Part shown: piece after piece, positions 1-8,194 of the stretch
Numbering within the stretch: the first letter of the stretch is position 1
Layout of the letters: every line of letters starts with the position of its first letter
Origin: Frankia sp. RB7
GTDB taxonomy: Bacteria > Pseudomonadota > Alphaproteobacteria > Rhizobiales > Xanthobacteraceae
Direction: 5' to 3'
NCBI GenBank assembly: GCA_030403585.1
Contig: JAUEPE010000022.1
Span: forward strand, 37,833 to 101,832
DNA length: 64,000 bases
Program-made: the position numbers and the translations under genes
Notes under the pieces: generated by a model
The model's input: the letters and a program-made list of their open reading frames with translations, nothing else
Told to the model about the DNA's origin: nothing
The model's database searches: none

Positions 1-1
1 C

Positions 2-673
2 ACGGCGTCCGTGCAGAAGGGGGAGGTCGTCTGCATCATCGGGCCGTCCGGCTCCGGTAAGTCAACCATCCTGCGCTGTATCAACGGGCTTGAAAGCTAC
101 GACCGCGGCGAGATCAGCGTTGAAGGCCTCAAAGTCGACCGCGATGCGTCCTCGATCGTGAAGGTCCGCACGCAAGTCTCGATGGTGTTCCAGCGCTTCA
201 ACCTGTTCCCGCATCGGACAGTGCTGGAGAACGTCGTCGAAGGGCCACTCTTCGTGAAGAGGGAGCCGCGCGCGCAAGTGCTTGAGCGCGGCCGCGCACT
301 GCTCGCGCAGGTGGGCCTCGCTGAAAAAGCCGATGCGCATCCGCCTCAGCTCTCCGGCGGCCAGCAGCAGCGCGTTGCGATCGCACGGGCGCTTGCGATG
401 CAGCCCAAGGCGATCCTGTTCGACGAGCCGACCTCGGCGCTCGATCCCGAGCTCGTCGGCGACGTGCTCGGCGTGATGCGCAAGCTTGCAGACGACGGCA
501 TGACCATGGTCGTCGTCACCCACGAGATGGGCTTTGCCCGCGATGTTGCCGACCGTGTGCTGTTCATCGATGGCGGCATCATCGTCGAGCAGGGGCCGGC
601 CAAAACGCTGCTCAACCAACCCCAGCATCCGCGCACGCAGGATTTTTTGCGCCGCGTGCTGCATCCGCTCTGA
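2..673 (+). CDS. Amino-acid ABC transporter ATP-binding protein (5' truncated by window edge)
   Basis: This is the ATPase of a polar amino-acid importer of the GlnQ/HisP type, which energises uptake of an amino acid or opine-like compound at the inner membrane. Visible motifs are Walker A (GPSGSGKST), the Q-loop in FQRFNLFPH, the signature LSGGQQQR, Walker B (AILFDEP) and the H-loop (VVVTHE). Reading is open to base 2, and family members carry about 20 more residues upstream, so the true start lies outside the window; the GTG at 11 is internal. It is followed 13 bp later by a DAO-family oxidoreductase, which suggests that the imported compound is an amine or amino acid oxidised by that enzyme (inference). 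Confidence 0.93.
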   Translation, partial: TASVQKGEVVCIIGPSGSGKSTILRCINGLESYDRGEISVEGLKVDRDASSIVKVRTQVSMVFQRFNLFPHRTVLENVVEGPLFVKREPRAQVLERGRALLAQVGLAEKADAHPPQLSGGQQQRVAIARALAMQPKAILFDEPTSALDPELVGDVLGVMRKLADDGMTMVVVTHEMGFARDVADRVLFIDGGIIVEQGPAKTLLNQPQHPRTQDFLRRVLHPL

Positions 674-685
674 TCGGTCTTTGCC

Positions 686-1972
686 ATGACGACGCGCCTG
701 CCTCTGCCGCCCTCGCTCTATGCCGACACCGCCGTCGCGCCCGTGGCCACACCGCCACTCGACGCGGACAAGTCCGTCTCCGTCGCGATCATTGGCGGCG
801 GCTATACGGGGCTTTCCACCGCGCTGCATCTGGCAGAGCAGGGCGTCGAGGCGCTGGTGCTGGAGGCGCAGGAGCCGGGCTGGGGTGCGTCGGGCAACAA
901 TGGCGGCCACACCAATCCGGGCCTGAAGCACGATCCCGATCAGATCGAGGCCGATTTCGGCGCTGAGCTCGGCCGCCGCATGATCGAGTTCTCCTACGGT
1001 ACGACAAACTTCACGCATGATTTGATCCGCCGCTACCAGATTCCCTGCGAGGCGCGGCAGAACGGCACGCTTCGCGCAGCCTATAACGAGGCCAGTGCCG
1101 CCGCGATCGAGAAGACCGCGCAGCAATGCATCCGTCGCGGCATGCCGGTGTCGTATCTGAACCGCGAACGGCTGCGCGAGATGACCGGCACGGATCGCTA
1201 CATCGGTGCCATGCTGGATTCACGCGGCGGCGATCTGCATCCCCTCAGCTACGCCCGCGGTCTCGTGCGTGCCGCGATCTCCGCCGGCGCGAAAGTGCAC
1301 GGTGAGACGCCGGCACTGTCGCTCCAGCGCGACGGCAGCCGCTGGCGCATCGAGACGCCGCGCGCAGTCGTGCATGCCGACAAGGTGTTGCTCGCGACCA
1401 ACGGTTTCACCGACGATCTCTGGCCGGCGCTTCGCCGTACCATCGTGCCGGTATTTTCCTCGATCGCCGCCACCGCGCCGCTCTCGGATGATGTCGCGCG
1501 TTCGATCATGCCGACGCGTCCCGTGCTCTACGAGAGCGGCCACATCACGGTCTACTACCGCATCGACCAGAACAGCCGCCTGTTGATGGGCGGCCGCGGC
1601 CCAATGCGCTGGATCGACTCGCCGAACGACGTCGCCTATCTCATGCGCTACGCCGAGCGGCTGTGGCCGCAGCTCAAGGGCGTCGCCTGGACCCATGGCT
1701 GGAACAGCCGGCTCGCCATCACCAAGGACCATTATCCGCATGTGCATGAGCCAGCGGAAAACATCCTGATCTCGCTCGGGTGCAACGGCCGCGGCGTCGC
1801 GCTCTCGACCGCGATGGGTGCGCAGCTCGCGCGCCGGCTGATCGGCGGCGCCAAGGCCGAGATTGACATGCCCGTCACCGGCATCAAGCCGATCCCGATG
1901 CACGCGTTCTGGCCGGTGGGTGTGACGACTGCGGTGATTGCCGGCCGTGTGCGCGACCGGCTGGGCATCTAG
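686..1972 (+). CDS. FAD-dependent oxidoreductase, DAO/PuuB-like family
   Basis: A 428-residue flavoprotein of the D-amino-acid oxidase fold (glycine/sarcosine oxidase, gamma-glutamylputrescine oxidase PuuB). The Rossmann dinucleotide motif VAIIGGGYTGLS lies near residue 35, followed by a Glu-containing segment (LVLEA) and the flavin-loop motif GWGASGNNGG typical of PuuB-like enzymes. The C-terminal part carries the second FAD contact (SLGCNGRGVALS). It probably oxidises a secondary or primary amine to an aldehyde or imine plus hydrogen peroxide in the cytoplasm. It lies directly behind an amino-acid transporter ATPase and converges on a gamma-glutamyltransferase-like gene, which overlaps it by 4 bp tail to tail. 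The exact substrate cannot be read from the sequence. Confidence 0.85.
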   Translation: MTTRLPLPPSLYADTAVAPVATPPLDADKSVSVAIIGGGYTGLSTALHLAEQGVEALVLEAQEPGWGASGNNGGHTNPGLKHDPDQIEADFGAELGRRMIEFSYGTTNFTHDLIRRYQIPCEARQNGTLRAAYNEASAAAIEKTAQQCIRRGMPVSYLNRERLREMTGTDRYIGAMLDSRGGDLHPLSYARGLVRAAISAGAKVHGETPALSLQRDGSRWRIETPRAVVHADKVLLATNGFTDDLWPALRRTIVPVFSSIAATAPLSDDVARSIMPTRPVLYESGHITVYYRIDQNSRLLMGGRGPMRWIDSPNDVAYLMRYAERLWPQLKGVAWTHGWNSRLAITKDHYPHVHEPAENILISLGCNGRGVALSTAMGAQLARRLIGGAKAEIDMPVTGIKPIPMHAFWPVGVTTAVIAGRVRDRLGI

Positions 1973-3558
1973 CCCTCAGCCACCGCATCGGCCCAGGGCT
2001 GGAAGATTTCGACCGCGCCGGAATTGATGTCGCCGTCGCGCATCACCACGCTCGGGCAGGCGAACTTCATCGGCAGGGTCTGCACCGGCGTTTCCTTGTA
2101 GTCGAAGCGCGCGGCGAGAGCCTTACGTGTACCCGCAGGCAAGCGCGTGTCGCCAACCACGACCGCGCCTTCGCTGCAATCGATGCGCGGCTGGTGGATG
2201 GCGGCATCGAGGTCCATGCCGAAATCCATCGCAAAGGACACGAGCTGCAGGACCGAGGGCAGGATGCGGCGGCCGCCGGAGGCGCCGACCGCGAGGCGCT
2301 TGCCGTCCTTGGTCTCGGCGATGACGGGCGTGTAGTTGGTGAGGCAGCGCTTGCCGGGGGCGAGCGAGTTGGTGCTGCCCGGCGTCGGATCGAACCACAT
2401 GATGCCGTTGTTCATGGGAATGCCGGTGTGCGGCGTCACGTATTTCGAGCCAAAGGACGACAGCAGCGTCTGTGTCACCGCGGCGATGTTGCCGTCCCGG
2501 TCGACCACGGAGAAATGCGTGGTGCAGGCCGGCGCCAGATATTCGGCGCCGAGCGAGCGCTTGCCGTCGGCATCGCCCATGTCCTTGAGCCGCTCGCGAT
2601 AGGCCGCTTGCAGGGCAGCGGCATATTCGGCATAGGCTGCCGCATCCGGCGTGCCTGCCGGCTTCAAGTTCTGCTGCAACAGGCGCAGCGCATGCGCCAT
2701 GGTCGGCCCGGCTGTAAGCTCGGGCGTCGCAAGCACCTTGCCGCCGCGATAGGGAATCACCAGCGGCTCGCGCAGATGGGCGCGGAACGCGGCGAGATCC
2801 TCGACCGACAGCGAGCCGCCATCGGCCCCGATGTCGGACGCGATGCTCTTGGCGAGATCGCCCTGATAGAAGTCGCGCGGCCCGGCCGCGGCGAGGTGAG
2901 ACAGCGTCGCCTTCAAATTGTCCTGCGGTAGCCGGACCTCAGCCTCGATGCTCCAGGGCGGGCTCGGGGGCAGGCCGTCCTTCAAGAACATTGTTGCGCT
3001 CGCGGGATAGCGCCGAAGGTCTGTCGCCGAACCCGCGATCGTCAGCGTGGTCCACCAGTCGGCCAGCAGGCCCTCGCCGGCGATCTTCGCAGCCGGCTCG
3101 ACCAGGTCTTTCCACGGCATCCTCGCGTGTCGATGGTGCGCCTCCTCCATGCCGGCGACGACGCCGGGCACCGCGATCGAGCCGGGACCGTGAACGTTGC
3201 GATCGTCCTTGACCCGCGGCCACGGAAACAGGTCGGAAACGAGCCGGTCTCCAACGATCGGATAATCGGAAGCGCGGATGCTCTGCGGTGCGCTCATGCC
3301 GTAGTCGATCACCTCATAGCGATTTTCCTTGGCGCGGTAGAGCACCATCGCGCCGCCGCCGCCGATGCCGCTGTTCCAGGGCTCCAGCACGTTCAGCGCA
3401 AAGGTGGTCGCCACGATCGCATCGACGCAATCGCCGCCCGCTGCCAGCACCTGCGCTCCCACCTCGGCTGCCCGCCGCGATTGCGAGGCCACGATGCCGC
3501 CCTTGGATGTGACGGCGGGCTTCCGGACGGTTTGGTTGAGGCTGAACTGATGAGGCAT
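1969..3558 (-). CDS. Gamma-glutamyltransferase-family protein
   Basis: A 529-residue Ntn-hydrolase of the gamma-glutamyltranspeptidase family, made as a proenzyme that self-cleaves before a catalytic Thr. The expected cleavage/nucleophile region is present (ACTTHFSVVDRDGNIAAVTQ), as are the downstream GGxR motif (ASGGRRILPSVLQ) and the N-terminal AGGDCVDAIVA segment. I start at the ATG at 3558 (MPHQFSLNQ), because the 59 residues upstream look non-coding and would run over the divergent neighbour's leader. No signal peptide is visible with this start, so it may be cytoplasmic, unlike classical periplasmic GGT. Such proteins cleave gamma-glutamyl or cephalosporin-acyl-type amides. The substrate is unknown, but the neighbouring amine oxidase suggests gamma-glutamylated amines (inference). 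Confidence 0.85.
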   Translation of the reverse strand: MPHQFSLNQTVRKPAVTSKGGIVASQSRRAAEVGAQVLAAGGDCVDAIVATTFALNVLEPWNSGIGGGGAMVLYRAKENRYEVIDYGMSAPQSIRASDYPIVGDRLVSDLFPWPRVKDDRNVHGPGSIAVPGVVAGMEEAHHRHARMPWKDLVEPAAKIAGEGLLADWWTTLTIAGSATDLRRYPASATMFLKDGLPPSPPWSIEAEVRLPQDNLKATLSHLAAAGPRDFYQGDLAKSIASDIGADGGSLSVEDLAAFRAHLREPLVIPYRGGKVLATPELTAGPTMAHALRLLQQNLKPAGTPDAAAYAEYAAALQAAYRERLKDMGDADGKRSLGAEYLAPACTTHFSVVDRDGNIAAVTQTLLSSFGSKYVTPHTGIPMNNGIMWFDPTPGSTNSLAPGKRCLTNYTPVIAETKDGKRLAVGASGGRRILPSVLQLVSFAMDFGMDLDAAIHQPRIDCSEGAVVVGDTRLPAGTRKALAARFDYKETPVQTLPMKFACPSVVMRDGDINSGAVEIFQPWADAVAEG

Positions 3559-3653
3559 GATGTCGCTTGTGCTTGTCTTGTCGGTTGCAATTGGCGGAGC
3601 GCACGAAGAATGGCACATTGCCGGCAACGAGAACATCAAAAGGGAGACGCGAC

Positions 3654-4427
3654 ATGGCAGGTGTGAAACAGGCGCGGGATGGCGCCGTCGGGATTTTGAC
3701 GCTCGACGAGCCGGCAAGCCTGAACGCGATGACACCGGACCTGCTCGGTGCGCTCGCTGCTGCCGTCGCCGAGGTGAGTGCGGACGAGGATGTCCGTGCC
3801 CTGGTCCTCACCGGCGCGGGACGTGGTTTCTGCTCAGGACAGAATTTGAAGGCAGCCGGAGCGCTGGGCGAGGACCTGGCCGCCGGCGTGATGCGCTTCT
3901 ACTGGCCGGCTTTCAAGGCGCTGCGCGAATGCCGCGTGCCTGTCGTCGTTGCCGTCAACGGCGTCGCGGCCGGCGGCGGCTTCAGTCTGGCGATGGCCGG
4001 CGACATGATTGTTGCGGCACGGTCGGCAAGCTTCATCCAGGTGTTCAGCCGCATCGCACTGGTGCCAGATCTCGGCTCGACCTGGCTGCTGCCGCGGCTG
4101 ATCGGCCGGCAACGCGCGCTCGAGCTGATGCTCTTGAACGAGCCGCTCACGGCCGAGCGCGCGCAGGAGATCGGCCTGGTGCGGCAAGTCGTCGACGATG
4201 AGCGGTTGATGGAGGAGGCGCTGACCTTGGCGCACCGTCTCGCCGATGGCCCAACCCGCGCGCTGGTCGCGACGCGCGCCCTCGTCGAGGAGAGCGAGCA
4301 CACGGGCTACGAGGCGCAGTTCCGCCGCGAGATCGAGCTTCAGGCCACGATCCGCACAAGCGCCGATGCGATCGAGGGCCGCAAGGCCTTCGTCGAGAAG
4401 CGCAAAGCGAAGTTTACGGGGCGGTAG
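3654..4427 (+). CDS. Enoyl-CoA hydratase/isomerase family protein
   Basis: A 257-residue crotonase-fold protein. The oxyanion-hole segments are visible (GRGFCSGQNLK near residue 60 and VNGVAAGGGFSLAMAGD near residue 105), as is the RIALVPDLGSTWLLPRL motif common in PaaG-type isomerases, whose conserved Asp aligns with the catalytic Asp there. A 2-(1,2-epoxyphenylacetyl)-CoA isomerase-like role is therefore possible, but a simple enoyl-CoA hydratase is equally consistent. The ATG at 3654 is chosen because it follows an AGGGAGA ribosome-binding site 6 bp upstream; a longer in-frame reading from 3567 has no support. It is divergent from the gamma-glutamyltransferase gene and apparently monocistronic. 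Confidence 0.9.
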   Translation: MAGVKQARDGAVGILTLDEPASLNAMTPDLLGALAAAVAEVSADEDVRALVLTGAGRGFCSGQNLKAAGALGEDLAAGVMRFYWPAFKALRECRVPVVVAVNGVAAGGGFSLAMAGDMIVAARSASFIQVFSRIALVPDLGSTWLLPRLIGRQRALELMLLNEPLTAERAQEIGLVRQVVDDERLMEEALTLAHRLADGPTRALVATRALVEESEHTGYEAQFRREIELQATIRTSADAIEGRKAFVEKRKAKFTGR

Positions 4428-4448
4428 GGGAGAAGGAGCGGGCGACGC

Positions 4449-4625
4449 TCACAGCCCGCGGTTCAGCCGGCTGGCCTGATATTTGGCGTGCCATTTCGGG
4501 CCCGGGCCGCGCATGTAGTGGAGCTCGGGGCGATAGGGGTTGCCTGCGATCCGCACCAGCTTCTGCCATTTGGTGGCGACGAAGGCGAATGGCTGGCGGA
4601 GCAGGGTCAAGGAAGCGAACAGCAT
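4449..4625 (-). CDS. Small conserved protein of unknown function, 58 aa
   Basis: A short reading frame from the ATG at 4625 to a TGA at 4449. The product begins MLFASLTLLRQPFAFVATKW and ends in a basic, aromatic-rich tail with a HYMRGPGPKWHAKYQ segment. The first residues are hydrophobic but too short for a confident membrane helix. It lies 10 bp downstream of the DUF6894 gene on the same strand, so the two probably form a small operon. I do not recognise the family. Coding is supported by alphaproteobacterial codon use and the tight spacing; no function is proposed. Confidence 0.55.
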   Translation of the reverse strand: MLFASLTLLRQPFAFVATKWQKLVRIAGNPYRPELHYMRGPGPKWHAKYQASRLNRGL

Positions 4626-4634
4626 GGCATCACC

Positions 4635-4868
4635 TCAATGCGGCTTGCCGAGCATGGCAGCGAAAGGGAGATCGAATATCTCCTCGCCGTCGTCGTCGCT
4701 GATATGGATCACCCAATCACGCCAGTCCTCAGCACCGGGCGTCTGGATCATCGAGCGCATGATCTGGGCGGCGCGGTCGCGCGCTTCGGTCAGATTGGCG
4801 ACTGCCGTGCCGTAGCGATCGATCAGCGTGCCTTCGGCATTCGAGCAGTGGAAATACATCTGAACCAT
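4635..4868 (-). CDS. DUF6894-like small protein
   Basis: A 77-residue protein with the pattern of the DUF6894 family common in rhizobia: an N-terminal YFHCSNAEGTLIDRYGTAV strand-loop, a helix with a regularly spaced AARDRAAQIMRS segment, and a C-terminal strand W..WVIHISDDDGEEIFDLPF. The start is the ATG at 4868, preceded by an AGAGGAGG ribosome-binding site on the minus strand; the ATG at 4913 would put that site inside the gene. Function is unknown for the family. It is followed 10 bp later by another small gene on the same strand. Confidence 0.8.
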   Translation of the reverse strand: MVQMYFHCSNAEGTLIDRYGTAVANLTEARDRAAQIMRSMIQTPGAEDWRDWVIHISDDDGEEIFDLPFAAMLGKPH

Positions 4869-5063
4869 ACACGCCTCCTCTGGAAAGCGATTTGGACGGC
4901 ATATCGATACCATCCGAAAGATGCGAAAAATATTCGGGCCAAGCCCGGTAAGGGAATCTACGGAGATTGGTCGGCGCCACGCGGTTTCCGGGTTTGATCA
5001 CAGGCGGGTGATGTTCAACTGGACGGCGCCTGGCGAGCATGGAACAACTTTCGACCGAAGTCC

Positions 5064-5069
5064 GGGAGG
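5064..5069 (+). promoter_or_regulatory. Ribosome-binding site GGGAGG that decides the GTG start at 5075
   Basis: GGGAGG lies 5 bp before the GTG at 5075, while the in-frame ATG at 5039 has nothing comparable upstream. It places the start of the sugar dehydrogenase-cytochrome fusion at GTG and leaves a clean signal peptide at the N-terminus. Confidence 0.6.
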
Positions 5070-5074
5070 CCGCT

Positions 5075-7150
5075 GTGAATCATCTCACATTTCAGGTTGG
5101 ACGCCGAAGCTTGTGCGTGGGTGTCGTCGCCTTCGCGGCGGCTATGCTCGGCTTTGGCTCGCTGGCTGCATCCGATCCGGTGAGAAAAAGCGGCTACGCG
5201 CTGGGAACGGAGACCTGCGGCAGCGGCGATCTCGCCTTTCCCAAGATCCAGATCGACATGAAGGCCGGCTTTTGCGCCGGTCTCGTCGCCAGCGAAGAGG
5301 ACCAATTGAAATTTCCGCGGTCGATCATCCAGGTTCCCGGCCATGACCTGTTCGTGGTCGCCGACATGGGCGGCTGGGGCCATACCGATGGCCGGCTGCT
5401 GCTGCTCGATCCCCACGCCGCCAGTGGCCAGCGGTTCAAGGAACTCCTGACCGGGGTCGAATATCCGTTCGGCCTCGTGATAGGTCCGGACAAGAAGCTC
5501 TACGCTTCGACCGCCGAGACAATCTTCCGCTTCGATCCGCTCGCGGACAATTCGCGCGGCACAGTCGAGACCATCATTCGTCACATGCCGGGCCGCCGCA
5601 TCAGTTTGCCCGACGGCACCAGGCTCGACGAGAGCGCGCACCCGCTCAAGCAGTTTGTGTTCGATCGCAACGGCCGGCTGTTCGTCAATGTCGGCGCCCA
5701 CAGCGACGATTGCATCACGCGGGCGCCGATCACAAAACCTTGCGCGGCGGCCGAAGGTGCGTCCGCCATGGCCGCGATCTGGCTGTTCACACCGCCGTCA
5801 GGCGGCGTCTTCCCGGCGTTGAAGCCGAACGATCCCGATCCCGCCCACACGATTTACGCGCGGGGCCTGCGCAATTCGATGGCGCTGGCGCTGCACCCGA
5901 ACTTTCCCGATGCCGGCTACGCCTTCCTGCAAGGCGAGAACGGCCGCGATCTGCCCGATATCTTCAAGCCGAACGAGGAGATCAATGCGATCGAGCAGGG
6001 CCGGCATTACGGCTGGCCGTATTGTTATGATCTGTCGACGCCGAGTCCCGAGTTCAAGCTCGTGCTGCAATCGGGAATCTACAAGACGCTCTGCACGGCC
6101 AATGCGCTCTACAAGGGACCGTTCTCGCTGATGCCTCCGCACGGCGCGCCGCTTGCGATGTTGTATTATCACGGCGCCAAATTTCCGGAGCTGGAAGGTA
6201 AGCTGCTGGTCGGCCTGCACGGTTATCGCCCGACCGGCAGCCGCGTCGTCATCTACGACGTCGACGACCACGGTTTCCCGAAGCCTGCGCCTGCGCCGGT
6301 GCGCTACCACGTGAGTTGTGCGGCCGATCCAACCCACAATTTTCAGACTGACGCCGGAGATGTTGCCGCCGCACCATTCGAGGAATTGATCGCGGGCTGG
6401 CACCGCGTCAATGGTGCGCGGCCGCAAGGCGCGCCGGTCGGCATGACGGTCGCAGAGGACGGCGCGATCTGGCTGGTCGAGGACAAGAACCAGACAATTA
6501 TCCGCATCGATCGCGCCGTGGGCGATCCACCGCCGCCGCTGCCCTGCGACACGCGCAGCCAGACGCTGATCGACCAACTCGCCGCCTTCGTCGCCAAGGA
6601 GTCGCAAAACAAGATCCGGCTCACCACACTGCGCAAAAACCTCATCGAAAAGCACTGCGTCGGCTGTCACTCCGATTTCGGTCTGAAGGCAGGGCAGTCG
6701 GATGCCGACAAGGACGCGACCGCGCTCCGTTTCATGCTGTCGCAGGATGGCTGGATCTATCCGGGCGATCCGCAGTCCGGCAAGCTGCGTACGCGGCTGC
6801 GCGGCATCGGCGCGGAGAAGCTGATGCCGCCGGGCGGCGAGAGCTTGCCGAAGACCGAGCCCGGTTATGCGGCTCTGCTCACGACTGCGGATCTGCTCGT
6901 CGCGAAAATGGTTCCGGGAACGCGGATGCTCGTCAAGCTAGGCTTGCCGCAGCGCAAGTTCTTCAGCAAGGCGAACAAGGAATGCGGCGAAATACCGGCC
7001 GCCAAGGTCGTTGTCGTGACACAAAGGAACGCTGTAGACAAACCGGGTTTCAGTCGATTCTTCCGGCCGGCCGATCCTTATTTGAATGGCGAGTGCAGCG
7101 ACGACGATGGCTATTACATCCGGCAGGAATTTCTGGTGCCTGTGCAGTAG
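5075..7150 (+). CDS. PQQ-type sugar dehydrogenase fused to a C-terminal cytochrome c domain
   Basis: A 691-residue exported protein. The N-terminus has an Arg pair and a hydrophobic stretch ending LAASDP (signal peptide). The body is a beta-propeller resembling glucose/sorbosone dehydrogenases: LFVVADMGGWGHTDGRLLLL, YARGLRNSMALALHPNF and GRHYGWPYCYD are characteristic blade motifs. A single haem-c motif CVGCH follows at about residue 530, with a likely axial Met in KLMPPGGE. The predicted reaction is periplasmic oxidation of an aldose or polyol, with electrons passed internally to the haem. The next gene, a gluconolactonase-like protein, overlaps the 3' end, which fits lactone hydrolysis as the next step (inference). 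PQQ dependence is inferred from the family only. Confidence 0.82.
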   Translation: MNHLTFQVGRRSLCVGVVAFAAAMLGFGSLAASDPVRKSGYALGTETCGSGDLAFPKIQIDMKAGFCAGLVASEEDQLKFPRSIIQVPGHDLFVVADMGGWGHTDGRLLLLDPHAASGQRFKELLTGVEYPFGLVIGPDKKLYASTAETIFRFDPLADNSRGTVETIIRHMPGRRISLPDGTRLDESAHPLKQFVFDRNGRLFVNVGAHSDDCITRAPITKPCAAAEGASAMAAIWLFTPPSGGVFPALKPNDPDPAHTIYARGLRNSMALALHPNFPDAGYAFLQGENGRDLPDIFKPNEEINAIEQGRHYGWPYCYDLSTPSPEFKLVLQSGIYKTLCTANALYKGPFSLMPPHGAPLAMLYYHGAKFPELEGKLLVGLHGYRPTGSRVVIYDVDDHGFPKPAPAPVRYHVSCAADPTHNFQTDAGDVAAAPFEELIAGWHRVNGARPQGAPVGMTVAEDGAIWLVEDKNQTIIRIDRAVGDPPPPLPCDTRSQTLIDQLAAFVAKESQNKIRLTTLRKNLIEKHCVGCHSDFGLKAGQSDADKDATALRFMLSQDGWIYPGDPQSGKLRTRLRGIGAEKLMPPGGESLPKTEPGYAALLTTADLLVAKMVPGTRMLVKLGLPQRKFFSKANKECGEIPAAKVVVVTQRNAVDKPGFSRFFRPADPYLNGECSDDDGYYIRQEFLVPVQ

Positions 7151-8048
7151 CATTGTGCTTGTCGTCGCCACGCCGCTGGCGGCAGCCGAAACAAAACTGT
7201 TCGAAAGTGTGCAGGTTACGCCTGCGAGCGAATACACCTTCGGCATCGAAGGGCCCGCGGCCGATCTCGACGGCAACCTCTTCGTCGTCAATTTCGGCAA
7301 GCCCGGCACGATCGGCCGGCTGCCCGCCGGTGGCACGGCGTCGGAGGCCTTCACGGCGCTTCCGGAGGGCAGCGTCGGCAACGCCATCCGCTTCGATCGC
7401 AACGGCACGATGTTCATCGCCGATTACAAGAAGCACAACATTTTTGCGATCCCGAAAGGCGGCGCCGAGCCCGGTGTCTGGTTTCACTCCGACGAGATGA
7501 ACCAGCCCAACGACATCACCATCGCCCGCGACGGCGCGATCTATGCGAGCGATCCGAACTGGAAGGGCCGGGAAGGCCACGTCTGGCGCATTGCGAAAGC
7601 CGCCGATGGCACGGTGCAGGGCCAGATCATGTCGGCGCCGCGCGCGATGGGCACCACCAACGGCATCGATCTCAGCCCCAACGGCAACACGCTCTATGTC
7701 GGTGAGTCCAACAATGGCCAGATATGGTCCTACACCATCCACGGCAGTGAGCTGACCGACGCAAAACTCGTCAAGGCATTTCAGCCCGACACCATCGACG
7801 GTCTGCGCACCGATATCACCGGCCGCCTCTACGTCGCGCGCATTCTCAAGGGGACGATCGCGCTGATGAAGCCCAATGGCGCGGTGGAGCGCGAGATCCC
7901 GCTGAAGGGCAAGGAGCCGACCAATCTCGCCTTTGGCGGCAGTGATGGCAAGACCGTCTTCGTCACCCAGCGTCAGGGCGGCTTTATCGAATCCTTCCGC
8001 ACGGATCAGCAGGGGCGCGAGCACTGTCTTCAGCGCGGGCGCTGCTGA
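7107..8048 (+). CDS. SMP-30/gluconolactonase-family protein, exported
   Basis: A beta-propeller protein of about 313 residues with an N-terminal signal peptide (hydrophobic core SSIVLVVATPLAAAE). Propeller motifs include EGPAADLDGNLFVVNF, QPNDITIARDGAIYASDPNW and TTNGIDLSPNGNTLYVGES; the acidic and Asn residues in them fit the metal-binding centre of SMP-30 lactonases. It probably hydrolyses a sugar lactone in the periplasm. The start lies inside the end of the dehydrogenase-cytochrome gene: ATG at 7107 leaves a compact signal peptide and ATG at 7086 is the alternative. The overlap argues for one transcript and coupled translation with the upstream enzyme. Confidence 0.8.
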   Translation: MAITSGRNFWCLCSSIVLVVATPLAAAETKLFESVQVTPASEYTFGIEGPAADLDGNLFVVNFGKPGTIGRLPAGGTASEAFTALPEGSVGNAIRFDRNGTMFIADYKKHNIFAIPKGGAEPGVWFHSDEMNQPNDITIARDGAIYASDPNWKGREGHVWRIAKAADGTVQGQIMSAPRAMGTTNGIDLSPNGNTLYVGESNNGQIWSYTIHGSELTDAKLVKAFQPDTIDGLRTDITGRLYVARILKGTIALMKPNGAVEREIPLKGKEPTNLAFGGSDGKTVFVTQRQGGFIESFRTDQQGREHCLQRGRC

Positions 8049-8194
8049 GCGCCTCGGGGCGGTCTGCTTCCGACGCAGCGCTGACGGCACTCTTCTTGCT
8101 TGCGTCTGGCCGCCGCAGGGATTTAGACATCTGTGGTATCGTCAAAGGGCGTCAGCTTACGCTGCCGCCGAGCATGCGACTACGGAGTGTTTGA

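Noticed and set aside
62..1126. Long minus-strand reading frame of 354 codons
   Set aside because: It lies antisense to the ABC ATPase and the oxidoreductase, both of which have clear motifs; its product is Arg/His-rich with no domain.
2194..2931. Plus-strand reading frame of 245 codons
   Set aside because: Shadow of the gamma-glutamyltransferase gene on the minus strand; product composition is Gly/Arg-rich without motifs.
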